Shown here one piece after another: positions 1-11,055 of a stretch of DNA of 64,000 nt. Positions within the stretch are counted from its first letter, which is position 1, and each line of letters opens with the position of its first letter. The stretch comes from Piper betle (Eukaryota > Streptophyta > Magnoliopsida > Piperales > Piperaceae), in the NCBI GenBank assembly GCA_033002965.1, contig JAURVB010014595.1:124001-188000 (forward strand), read 5' to 3'. Both the position numbers and the translations under genes were made by a program. The notes beneath the pieces are model-generated. The model saw only the letters and a list, made by a program, of their open reading frames with translations, was not told the origin of the DNA and did not search any database.

Positions 1-511
1 GCATTATGCACTTCTCGATGTTCGAAACCACCGTAATGTAAAGCATCTCGTGGCATTGAAACCTAATCAAGATCATTCATATGATCACAAGTTAAATAAC
101 AAAGAAAAGAAAGAAGCATAAACAAATCTTTTGAGAAGCGAACAAACTAATTGAACTTTTGGATACAAATAATCGACACAAAAGACAAGAATAAACAATA
201 ATGTCCCCCTCTCACTCGTAGGTTCCAAACATACAGAAAACTACTGAATTGGAGGTGGGCCGGCTCCCACTCAATTTAATGATACATCTCCGACCACAAG
301 TTCCTCGACTGCATCAAGCTCTCTATGCTGGAACCAGATGAAACAATATTTGCTTCTGCAATCAACGCCCAGTCCATAGAGATGCCCGTGTAATTAGAGT
401 ATTAAAGCAACTAATGTTTGTAATACAAACAAAATTTATCTCAGAGCAAACTATGAATCAATGAACACAGAAGTCACTGCAGAATCTCAAACTAATACAA
501 GGCAAGCTCAC
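1..511 (-). other. Start of intron 1 of the alpha-glucosidase gene
   Basis: The donor GTGAGC (511 downward) follows the codons for FNGPE at the end of the first exon. No GH31 continuation (the MPRDAVH..HNAYG region expected in exon 2) can be read in these 511 bases, so the next exon lies beyond the left edge. A short minus-strand open stretch near 289-390 ends in a stop codon but matches no family I recognise. Confidence 0.6.
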
Positions 512-2112
512 CTCAGGGCCGTTGAACACAGAGGGTTCATTCATATCATTCCAGATATACAATGTCGGCGTGGAACCAACATAGCTCTGGAAAGAAAACT
601 TGTCAGCCCACCATTCCCGAATCTCCGGATTCAACATATCAGGATAAGACGAAGAACCTGACCAGCACCACCCATCGAAATCATTCCCCTTCGCATCCTT
701 CACATAATACCCCTCCTGAGTGGCCTCTTTGTGCAGATGGAAGTCCTCGTCCCTCTTAATGTGAGGATCAACAATGGTGACCATTTTCCTCCCCTTGGCG
801 GCCAGATTGCGCTGCATCACCTCCGGGTGTGGGAACAGGGCTTTGTCCCATGTGAAGTAACGCTTCCCATCGGTGTGATCAATATCAAGCCACAGCACGT
901 CGTAGGGGATGTCGAACTCGTCGAATTTGGCGTCGACCTCCGCCACATCCTCCTCGTCCCGGTAGTTCCACCGGCACTGGTGGTACGCCGTCGCGAACAG
1001 CTGCGGCAGCGACGGCCGCCCGGTCACGCCGGTGTACTGCTCTACCACGTCCTTGGGTCCGGGCCCGAGGAAGAAGAAGGTGTCCACGATCCCCGCCTCG
1101 CTCATCCACAGCGTGTCGATGCGCTTCTCGTCCGTCGCCGCCCAGCCGGGGGCGAGAACGTCGATCTGCATTTCGGCGGCGTTGAGCCAGAAGAAGCCGA
1201 CGGCGCCGGACGACTTGCCGTGGGCGAGCATGAAGGGAATGGATCCGTAGATCCCGAACGGCGATTCGTGATCGTACTCGAAGACATCGAGGTTGAAGAG
1301 GCGGTAGGGCTCGGAGAAGTCGACGCCGGGACCCCTCGTCGGCTTCAAGGCGAGGCTGGTGGAGGCGTGCTCCGGTATGCCGTACACGAAGTCGGCGCCA
1401 TGGAAGGAGACGTCGAAGGTTATCGATTGGGGGCCGTAGGGGCGGGAATCGGTGTGGGAGCGAAACCGCTCCTCCCAATCCTCGTCGTCCTCCTCCTCCT
1501 CCAACTCGTTCCCCTCCTCGTCCTTCTTCCTCCGCCGCCTCTTCTCCCGAAGCTGCTCGAAGTCGAACAGCCCGTTGTGGTTGAGCGAGATGAGCCTCCT
1601 CTCTGGCCCGCCACCGGCGATCGCCGCCCGGACGTAGACCTCGAATGGCTGGTGGCGAAGGACGGCCTCGTGGTCGGGGGAGAGGTAGACGACGGAGGAG
1701 TTGGCGTCGGAAGAGGGGGAGAGGCGCTGGAGCCAGAGCTTGGAGGCGTGGAAGTCGGGGAGGACGACGTCGGGGGCTGGAACCGCTTTTTGGGTGGGTC
1801 GAGGGAGGGATCCTCGTCAACGGCGAGGCGGAGGGTGCCGCCCTGGTAGACGGAGAGGCGGAGGAGGAGGGGGTTGGCGGGGTGATCGGAGTCGGATATT
1901 TCGGCGACGAGATCGCCAGAGAGGATGCGGACGTGGGAGGCGACCAGGGTGGAGGCGGCGGGGGAGGGTGAGCGGGCGCGGGCTCGCTTGCAGAAAGGGG
2001 TGTGATTGCAGTTTCGGAACTCGTCCTTCTTCCAAGAGGAGACGGGGTAGGGGCGGCGTAGGAAGAGGAGGAGGAGGAGGAGGATGGGGAGGAAGGGCAG
2101 CCCCGCCTTCAT
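512..2112 (-). CDS. Glucosidase II alpha subunit (GH31), first exon, partial
   Basis: This is the catalytic subunit of ER glucosidase II, which trims the two inner alpha-1,3-glucoses from N-glycans during the calnexin/calreticulin folding cycle. The protein opens with a hydrophobic signal peptide (MKAGLPFLPILLLLL), then the N-terminal beta-sandwich (SYRCNHTPFCKRAR-type start, here FRNCNHTPFCKRAR), SLNHNGLFDFE, the stretch RPYGPQSITFDVSF, and the start of the GH31 barrel. WNDMNEPSVF contains the catalytic nucleophile Asp. The exon ends at FNGPE with donor GTGAGC. The reading frame changes once, at a run of five G on the plus strand (1772-1776): the frame from the ATG reads to KKRFQ, and the frame that continues reads PDVVLPDF. 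One missing base explains this. The exon is strongly GC-rich, typical of monocot first exons. Acid and general base further C-terminal are outside the window. Confidence 0.93.
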
Positions 2113-3587
2113 CCTTCTTCTCCTCGAGGTGCCTTTTCCCTAAACATGTTTTACGGGGTTCATCAGTACCATTTGCATCCGTGAAATCTTCGTGTAAATT
2201 TATATTAATAAGTGAAGTTTTTTAATTTAAACTGTATTTATATAATTTTTATACAATTCATTTGTACCCACAAAATAATATTAATATATTAATTACATTT
2301 GATTTATAGGTTTATGAGCCTAAAAATTAAAAAATAAAAAAACTGATACTAAATTAATAACTTAAATTCATTAATAAATATAATTTCATTCACAATAACT
2401 TGATCAATTTATTTTAATAATATAAATTAAATTTATACTTTACTAGTAATAAAAATAAACGATATCTTTCTTTTCTTCTTTTATTTCTTTTTATCTTTAT
2501 CTTACTCTTATTAACACTTTTATTATTCTTACATTTTATACGGTCTTTAAATTTTTTATAAGATATATAATAATTATTTTTATTTTAGAAAATATTTCTT
2601 CTTAATTGTACATTAAATAAGATTAAGTGCTCAATATTTGTATTAGTAGAACAAAAATAATTTTTTATTATTATAAAATTTCACAAAATGATTATTATCA
2701 CGTTCATTTACAAAGACTCGTGCTATACTGGTCTTGTCACCCATATTCTTCACCTGCATTACAAAATAAACATAAATATTAATTATGATAAAATACATTT
2801 ACTTTAGGTAGTTGTCACACGTAGAGTAGGTGGGGAACGTTTGTGGGGTATGTAAGTAGAAACGTAGGTGGAGAACGTCACCATAAATTTTTTTTACTTA
2901 AAAATGCTTTTAATTTTAGATGTGAGATGTATGAGTACTATTAAATCACTATTAATCCATTCATCAATATTGTATAAATTCTAAATGAATATTTATTGAT
3001 ATTTAAACGAAAAATAATAATATATATAGGTGCTGAGGTGCGTTCGAAGCAAAAATAATTTTCTATCCTAAACTTTGATCGGGGGCTATCTAATTATAAG
3101 GATGTCTCATATCCATTATTTAAAGATAAAAAAATTAAAAAAAACTAAACATTTCCTAAAGGCACTGGCGGCGGCAACGCCTACGGAGCCTACGACAGCC
3201 ATATACGTCCACACCCTCACGACCTTTAATGCCATTGTCGCCAGTACACTGCCCAACCTAGCCACAGAGCACTGTCGCTCGTCACAGGGCCCACGCGTGG
3301 CCAAGCTCATAACACTTCCGACGTCAACAATAGCAAGATACCATTCTTTTTGCTATGTGGTTGGATATGGCAATTGTTGGCTAGGTTTGACTACCACAGG
3401 TTGGACTTGGCTGTCACCGACAAGATTTGGTCGGGGAAAGGCTAGATCCAACTTATGGTGGCTAGATTTGGCTATGCAACAAAAAAATAGCCAGATATGT
3501 GACCGCATGGCCCGATCCGACTATGGTTGGCTAGGGTAGTCGGATGTTGTCGACATGACGGCATAGCGACCACCGACGCCGTAGGGG
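2113..3587. other. AT-rich intergenic region with 5' flank of glucosidase gene
   Basis: About 1.5 kb with no recognised gene. The part next to 2113 must hold the promoter and 5'UTR of the minus-strand glucosidase gene; 2220-3060 is very AT-rich. An open stretch at 3075-3539 encodes a low-complexity Trp/Thr-rich product without family resemblance and is probably chance or old repeat sequence. Confidence 0.5.
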
Positions 3588-6500
3588 TGTAACACCCCAA
3601 ATCCGGTTCACGCTGATGAACTGAACTGGCATGTTACAGGCCTCGGTTAGGTTAGCTAACCCGAACCTAACTCATGCGGATCCAATCTCGGCGTCTTAAG
3701 ATGAAGATACAACTCACAATGTATTGATGAATGCACGAACCTTAACATAGTACTACATGAATGACATGCAATTCAAGCACACCCCAATACAATTACGATT
3801 AAACTCAATAAAAATTCTAAAATAAAACAGATAGTGTCTCCCCTAAAAGTGCAATTAGGGTCCACGCTGTCAAAACAATATATACCAATATATATGCATA
3901 TATCAACAATTTTATTAACACACCATCTAATATACTATATATCCATTATAGAACTTGGGCCACACTTCTACTGTGCACTCTGATCACATCTCACCTCTTG
4001 TCATCATGTCATAACATCATATCATTTCATTTAATCATATCCTACCATGTCTTAGCATTTCACATCATTAACAATATAATAGCATCATAAATAAAGTATT
4101 AACCACTCTATCGACTGACATGTGTGCAAGCGACAACAATGCTCCTCCGTTCAAGCTGGCTCCTCCAACTCGTGATTATTACCTACATATAGTATAAAAA
4201 CACGTCAGTAACAAGTGTTACTGGTCCGAAAAATAAAATAACTATAACAAGTTGGCTATGAGAGCAAACTCTCATGTGAAAGAAAACATCCACGTTCTCC
4301 AGGTGCGAGGAACTCAAACGTGGAGTTTAGGGGTGCTCATTGAGCGAGCGAGCCGAGCTCAACATGTGTTCGAACTTGGCTCGAATAGTTCAAAACTCGT
4401 TCAAACTCGACTCGAGATCGAACGAGTTTTGGACATACATGCTCGAGTTCAACTCGAATATCTTTTATGTGTTCAAGCTCGAATCGAGCTCGAATATACT
4501 TAAACTGTTTAATTTTTGTGAGCTCGTTCGCCCAGCTCGTCAAAAGTACCTCACTTAAAAAAATAAGGCCAATGCAGTTTGAACCCACAACCTTGAAGTC
4601 ATCAAGGTGAATACTTAACATCTCAACTATCTTGCTTCTTTGTTATTATATTTCACATATATATATATATATATAATATAATATAATATAAAGACTATAT
4701 TATTAAATTATTTTATCGAGTCGAGTTCGAGTCGAACTACGAGTCGAGTCGAGTCAGAGCACGACCTTGCTCAAGCTCGTCTCATAAGATTCGAGTTCGA
4801 GTCGAGCATTTAAATGTCGAGTTTCGAGTCGAGTCGAGTCAAGTAGAGTCGAACGCTAAATGCTCACGAGCTGGCTCGCTCAATTAGCAACCCTAGTGGA
4901 GTTGTCAGGATCCCTTGGGAATGGAACAGTCCGCTGGCACTAATCTAGAGCCCGCTTTGACTATCACGGCATCCGCTCATGGTACGTGCAGTCAGTTTCT
5001 CCATCTCTCATCTCACTGAAAACGCGAAAACTACATATATATATAGCTGGGTAGGGATTTATATAATAGGCCCGAAGGCAACTTGTGGTGGATCTTGTTT
5101 TTGAATTCATCCTTGAGGGGTTATTAATCCGGAAATCTGTTCGGCTAGATGGCCCAAGTTAAATGGGATCCAATAAAATGCCACTTAACCCGTCCTGCAA
5201 ATGATAAGATAAACATACAATAGAAAGATGTAAAATAGAGTCGAGTCCTAAACGGACCTGGTAGAAGCTCCAAGCGTGTCATCGCGCCTAAGCGGTGAGC
5301 TCCTACTCCGTACCTACACATCAAAACTAAATACTAACGCCCACTAACGAAATGATGAATCAAACTCGTTATGATCAAACACACTCACGATACAACATCT
5401 ACCATAACAATCAACAATTATATAATAATAAATATGAAAGAAATTCTAACTCCTATTTATACCAATCTTATCGTGTTTTTCTAAGTTATGTCGTAATCAC
5501 TTATCATGCTCTCATTAGATCACTTACATCCCTTCACTCATAATTAGCATTACTCATAATTAGCATTACTCATAACAGTTAATCAAATCTAGCATACTGT
5601 GCTAACATTCATCTCAATTTTAAATAATCAAATCGGAGGTAATTATACTTCACATCGTCGGCAATCGGCGATGGCTAGGGTTTTGTCACGCATCTCGAAG
5701 CTCGAATTCAGCGCTCATCGGCGTCCGACGTTCTATCGGGATCAACTGGATGAACTCCTCGGAAGATCTGACGAATTCCAACGAATTCGATTTTCTGGCG
5801 GTTTTTCGGCAAGTTTTGGTGGTTTTCCGGCAAGTTTCGGCGGTTTTCCGGCAACAACCGTCGGCGGCGTCTACTGGCTGGAAAGCAATGGTATTGGGTA
5901 TTATTGGAATCGGCTCGGCGAGCCCGACGCATTTACTACGTCGACATGGCCAACGGAGGCGGCGGCTAGCCGGAAAATGCCTAAAACAGAGCGGCAGCGA
6001 TGGGAGAAGAATCCGGCCGATCTGGGCGGCGCTGGCCTCCATTCCGGTCGGGGAAGGTCACTGGGTGGTCAATGCTGCTGAGGCAACCCCATGATTGTGG
6101 CGGCGACAGTTGCCGGCGGCGAAATCGGCAACGTGACCAAAACTTAGCCGCGGCGCTAGGCACGGCGATTCCGGCGTCACGGCGGCCTGGCAGCAGCCGG
6201 GGCTGGTCAGGGCGGCACGGCAACACTGCGGCGTGGGCCTGGCGACGACGATCGGCAGCAGGCCAACGTCGACGGCGGTGGCGGCGCGACTAGGGTTTGG
6301 ATGGGAAAGGAGGAAGAAAGGTCAGGGATGGAGAAGAAATGGTTGGTTGGCAAACTTGTAATTAAGACTTGACTCGTCTCCGGCTTGAGTCAAGTATAAT
6401 AACTAAGTCGTATTAAATCCTAAAAAAAATTCATAAAAATCGGAAAAAATCCCATAAAATCAAACAAACACCAAAACATCATAATGATATGCTCTAGAAC

Positions 6501-6806
6501 TATCAACCCACCCAACTGCTCATAAGGCGTCCTAACGCGATAAATGGCCTAAAACTAATTCTACGATCCACTATATATAAAAATAAAAAAACTACTGGCA
6601 TACTCTTATATATTCTAATAACTCATTCTGCTTTGTTGTATTCATGACGTTATCATCGTATACTTGGGTACGCATGACCCTCATAGCTCATACACGCGAC
6701 TAGCGTTGGCTCAGTACACGTGTTCTGAAACTGACTCGACTCGAAAATAATGGTCGAACCGACCGGTTCTGAATATAAAACCCTAACTCGAATCGTGGGT
6801 TTTACA
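3588..6806 (+). mobile_element. Solo LTR of a large-LTR Ty3/gypsy-like retrotransposon
   Basis: The block begins TGTAACACCCC and ends GGGTTTTACA, so it has the TG..CA ends and short inverted TGTAA/TTACA termini of an LTR. It is flanked on both sides by the same five bases AGGGG (3583-3587 and 6807-6811), a perfect target-site duplication. No primer-binding site, gag or pol sequence is found inside, and no second LTR abuts it. The simplest reading is a 3.2 kb solo LTR left by LTR-LTR recombination. A GC-rich segment (about 5640-6300) and several short open frames within it do not look like genes. Its start resembles that of the LTR at 59344-61667 (opposite strand), so the two are probably related families. 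Confidence 0.82.
4328..4895. mobile_element. hAT-type MITE nested inside the solo LTR
   Basis: A 568 bp element with terminal inverted repeats TAGGGGTGCTCATTGAGCGA at the left end and, reading from the right end, TAGGGTTGCTAATTGAGCGA. It is flanked by an exact 8 bp target-site duplication, GTGGAGTT (4320-4327 and 4896-4903). An 8 bp duplication and TAGGG termini are typical of the hAT superfamily. The interior consists largely of GAGTCGAG/GAGCTCGA-rich sequence and carries no transposase frame. It also contains a short TA microsatellite near 4661-4675. Because it sits inside the LTR it is younger than that insertion. Confidence 0.85.
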
Positions 6807-6811
6807 AGGGG

Positions 6812-8436
6812 AGTTTATTATTTTTTTTAAAAAAAGAGATGGGTTATCCTTGCAATTGAACGGCATAGATCAAGCTTTGGGATAAAAAATTTTTTGTGCC
6901 CAGACTAAGGAAAACTTTTCCGAAATATTAATTAAGGTTTTCTTCTAATTATCTTAAATAAAATCTAAAAAATTTAAAAATTCTCCCCAAATATTGAATG
7001 TCTAATAACCACCAACCCCTAATGTATCTGAATAAAAGAATTTGGAGTTGACAATAACCTCTACTTGTTGACAAAAAGAGCTAGAACAAGCTCTCAACAA
7101 TTATACGCACGGAAAACAGGGAAGACTACAAACTCATGTTTATGTGATGTGCATTAGAGATAAGACTTTAGATTAACCAACATGATCACCAATTTGTCCA
7201 TGTAGATGATCCCCAATATATAACGTTGCAAATTCATTAAGCAACAAACATGTACCATCATCATTTCGATCTCAAAAGAAAAGAACTTATAGCATGACCT
7301 TCACTAGATTTGGCATATATAGTTTTTGCATCACAATCTGCCCACAAAGTTACAGACCAACCTGAAGTAAGAAGAGCAGCTTTTATAAAAAAAGAGTCGA
7401 ATTAAAGCAGCATCATGCAACAAAGATGTGGAAAGTTTATTACAAACACAACCCCATCAAACTGCAAACATTCTTCTACTATCCCCTATCCTATCTCTTT
7501 GGTAAGCTCATAGCTTCTTCATGTCAACGGTATTGCAAAATTTGCCTAAATATCATGCTCTTTTCACACCAATAATAAACACACCCGTATCAAATTAAAA
7601 AATATAAAACTTCAGTTTGAGCTTTAAAATTTACATAAGATCAGTCCTCCCCCATCAGTGGATCGTTGTCCCAAAACGAAATTAGAAGCCATTACGAGGT
7701 CCAGTATTTGCATGTTTTTACCATGGATTTTCTACAGATTACTCATTCATCTCACCCATTGTCTCTCTGAATTCTTTTATCTTAGCCACAGAAGTTGCAG
7801 AATCAACATGAGATGGTGACAATTCCAACCCTGACTCTATTGTCTGGTTATCACATGAATTAAATGACTTTCCACCACTTGCACTAGAACTTAGCTCCTC
7901 GAATTTGGATTGAACAGCAGCAAATGCAGGTCTAAGGTGACTTTCTTGATCCAAAACCAAATCACTAGTTCAGTGCTCCATACTACTGTCCACTAAATCA
8001 TCCTTGCTAGTTTTGTTATTAGAAAAGGCGTCATCCTGCCCATTAGTTCCAATTGCATATGCTTTTTGCAGCCGATAACATGATGCCACGGTGTTCTATC
8101 CCTGCCAAGCAATGTGGTTGTTCCTGGTATAAATCAGGGTGATAATGAGAGGATTATCCGAAATACATCATCAGACAAAGTGCCAAGGATTTTGATGCCA
8201 AACAGTCAATATTACAGTAAATGATTGAAATGAAATCAATGATTCAGGCTTATATAAGACTTACATTTCATCAAACTGAATGATCGGCAATGTCATTAGG
8301 CTCATTCCCAAAGCTGTTGCCTGAATTCCCTTTTTGATATTCTTTTTCCTGTAAGGACAAAAATATAATTAACAATGTACTCATAAGCCTAAAACATATA
8401 ATATAAATCATTTAATGTTCTTATACCTTATATAAA
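6812..8436. other. Intergenic, no gene recognised
   Basis: Mostly AT-rich sequence downstream (3' side) of the FAR1-related pseudogene. Minus-strand open stretches exist at 7739-7960 and near 8280-8345 and might be remnants of the pseudogene's 3' exons, but they match no domain I recognise. Confidence 0.4.
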
Positions 8437-10552
8437 TGACAAGTATTCATGTAATGACCAAGCTTTTGGCAAATTCCACATCTCTGTTTCTTAACTTGAG
8501 AAGTCACATTTGTCTCTAAGCTAGATTTCAGCCTTTTACTTGTCTTTGGACAATCCTCACTCTTTACTTTGGAAGGATCTTCAAGGACAACTTGAGGTAT
8601 TTACTCTAATGATGTTCTACTTAATCTGTTGTAGCATGTGAGACACTTGGTTGAATAATTTGTTCTTCAAGAGATGTAGACATCAAAGATAAACGATCAA
8701 GCTCATCAACAAGTGCTTTAAGCATTGGCATAGCAACAACCCAATGTTGGGGTGTCACACAGATTGAATTCGAAATCCTATACATTGCACTTTGAAAAGA
8801 GTACAACATAAATGGTGAAATAGTTGAATTTTGAGACTCATTAACCGTTTTCAAGGTAGCACTTGATGAAAATCTAACATTGATTGTCCATCGAAATAAT
8901 ATAAACTTTTGAGGTATTACATTCATATCCATTTGGAAGAAAAGCCTTAAAATATGTCGACGTAAGATACCTTCACTCTCAAACTTCTTGCAAGTGCACT
9001 GTCCAAAAATTTTTGGCTTGTCTTCAAAGGTAACTATTTAATGTCTTTGAGCTTCCTCATCTTTCTTTACCTCATACATTTGTTTTGAACCTTCAATACC
9101 AACTTCCTTGCATTTGTACAAAAGAGATTGCTTTAATTCCTCTTGAAAAATATAAAACATCTTTCTCGTGTATATAGACCTTGCATGTTGCTCTAGTTTG
9201 TTCCCCACATGCAATATAGGCTTCTCATGTAAACTTTTGTGATCCTCGAAAGCTTCTTCTTGCCGCCTTGCATGCATAGCATTATCATATTGTTGTACAA
9301 ATTCACTAATTGGTGTTTGAGCATTTACAAACCCGTCAAAAAAATATTGACAGTCTCACTCCGCTGGCTAGAAGTCATTCCGGCAAAAAATAATCCTTCA
9401 GGTAAGCATTAATCCAATGCTCACGAACAATGTACATTCCATACAACCAAGTTCCTTCCTTAATATCATATTTTTCTTTTATTTCTGTCCACTTAGCTTC
9501 ACTCTCCTCAATTGTATCGGTATATACCCAATCATTGTAATCATTCCTAAAATCCAAGTATTTCCCTAATTGGTTTAAATGTATCCTTCCACTCATTTCA
9601 ATGTGCCAAGAACAAAACCTATGTCGAGTGTTAGGGAAGACATCCAAAATAGCATTTTTCATGGCCACATCTTGAACGGTGATGATACATTGTGGCTCTT
9701 TGACCCACATGCACTCCAACCATGTTCTGAATAACCATATAAAGGTACTCGTTGTTTCATCTGCGAGCAAAGCACATCCAAAAAGAGTGGATTGTCTATG
9801 ATGATTAATACCAGTGAAAGGAGCAAATGACATCTCAAAACTGCTTGTATTGTATGTCACATCAAAAATAATAACATCTCCAAATTGCATATATGCCATC
9901 CTTGCCCTATTATCAGCCCAAAAAACACTTCTAACTTGGGTTATTTTCATCAATATCCATCTTAAAGAAAAAACCTTCTTCAACCACTACTTTACTTTGA
10001 AAGTATTCTAACACTTGCATACATTGACAACCAACATTATTTTTTCTTGCCTTGGCCAAATGATTTCTACAATCAAAAGAAGTAAAATCTCCCTCCAAAC
10101 CATCACCACAATAATTTAAAACCCTTGAAATTTTTGATGGTCCAATGCCATAATTATAGAATTCATCAATCAAATTTTTTGAAACTAACATCATTTTCTT
10201 ACGAGAACGGATCTTTGATATTTTTGATGGAGATGCAAACTCATGTGAATGCATGTCATTAAAGATATCCACTGTGCGAGTTACCTCCCTCATTTAATTT
10301 AATTACCATTCTTGCCTTGCATTCCTCTCGCGTATCTGCTCTTCTTCTAACATCTTTTCCAACCTATCTCCTATCATTGGTCCTCTTTGTACCTTATTTT
10401 ACACAAACAAATAACTTCTTGCAAGTAGTATTTGATTTTTCTATAACAATGAGAAGTACTTTTCTAATTCTAAACCCTTTCATTTTGCTATATCCATTAT
10501 AAAAAGAATATGCTTCTTCAATTGAACCAAATTTCATGCCAATACAAGGTAC
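8437..10552 (-). pseudogene. FAR1-RELATED SEQUENCE (FRS)-like, MULE-transposase-derived pseudogene
   Basis: The FRS/FHY3 family are transcription factors domesticated from Mutator-like transposases. Order of pieces on the minus strand: an N-terminal FAR1 DNA-binding domain (MKFGSIEEAYSFYNGY, near 10537), the MULE transposase core (SVFWADNRARMAY, FGDVIIFDVTYNTS, FAPFTGINHHRQS, GCALLADET, 9375-9960), the FFDGFVNAQT region (about 9320), a SWIM-type zinc finger (near 8940-9000), and a CX2CX4HX4C zinc knuckle (near 8460-8500). Damage is clear. One codon is TAA and another TAG in the N-terminal domain, the third SWIM cysteine is replaced by Arg (GILRRHIL), and there are at least four one-base frame shifts (about 9945, 9385, 9345 and 10460). 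Some of the shifts sit in homopolymers and could be sequence errors, but the stops argue for a real pseudogene. Confidence 0.85.
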
Positions 10553-10836
10553 TAATCATTTATAACTGTTATAGTCCTTGTATGTTAGCATTGAGTTCCT
10601 CTTGTTAACCGATAACTTTGTGTACAAATTTGTAGAAATAAGCCAATTTTGGATTTGAACTATTTTGTTTTGAGTAGAATAAGTTAGCCGGATATTTTAT
10701 GTAGTAGCTTGTGACTTTTGTTACCTATGTCGTTACAGACTACTTACGTTTTTGAGGATAGGAATAACGAGCTTATAGGTTTTATAATGATTGATTATGT
10801 TGGCTTGCATATATGAGCCGCTGACGGAACATAGAT

Positions 10837-10937
10837 CAATTCTAAAGAGCTTTTCTAAGGAAGCCAAAATGGAGAAAATAGAGTAAGTTCAATTCTGAAG
10901 AGCTTTTCTAAGAAAGCTAAAATGGAGAAGATGGAGT
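10837..10937. repeat. 53 bp tandem duplication, two copies
   Basis: The segment beginning caattctaaagagctttt at 10837 recurs at 10890 with a few substitutions, giving two adjacent copies with a 53 bp period. Each contains a gagcttttctaag core and an aaaatggagaa core. No coding meaning is apparent. Confidence 0.8.
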
Positions 10938-10940
10938 GCA

Positions 10941-11055
10941 TCATGTTTGAACATAAAGTTATTAGTGTTAGGCCTAATGGGCCTTTAAGAAGGACTTGTA
11001 ATAAAGTTTTCTCACACTAACCTATATATAAGTCATCATTTACTTTCAAACATGA
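10941..11055. repeat. 115 bp segment with perfect 11 bp inverted ends
   Basis: TCATGTTTGAA at 10941-10951 is mirrored by TTCAAACATGA at 11045-11055. The interior holds AGGCCTAATGGGCCT and a TATATATAAG motif. No target-site duplication is visible, so whether this is a tiny MITE, an LTR remnant or chance is open. Confidence 0.45.

Noticed and set aside
289..390. Minus-strand open stretch beginning MDWALIAEANIVSSG and ending SEMYH with a stop, preceded by a TTGCAG-like acceptor
   Set aside because: It looks like a terminal exon, but I recognise no family and it lies in the intron of the glucosidase gene on the same strand. It is too short to support alone.
731..1849. 372-residue plus-strand open frame antisense to the glucosidase exon
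   Set aside because: Shadow frame in GC-rich DNA opposite a clear GH31 coding exon; it has no domain.
3075..3539. 154-residue open frame next to the solo LTR
   Set aside because: Low-complexity composition, no family resemblance, and AT-rich repeat-like surroundings.
5599..6293. Several overlapping open frames in the GC-rich part of the first LTR
   Set aside because: They overlap on both strands with Arg/Ala/Gly-rich translations and lie within LTR borders fixed by a target-site duplication. They are chance frames.
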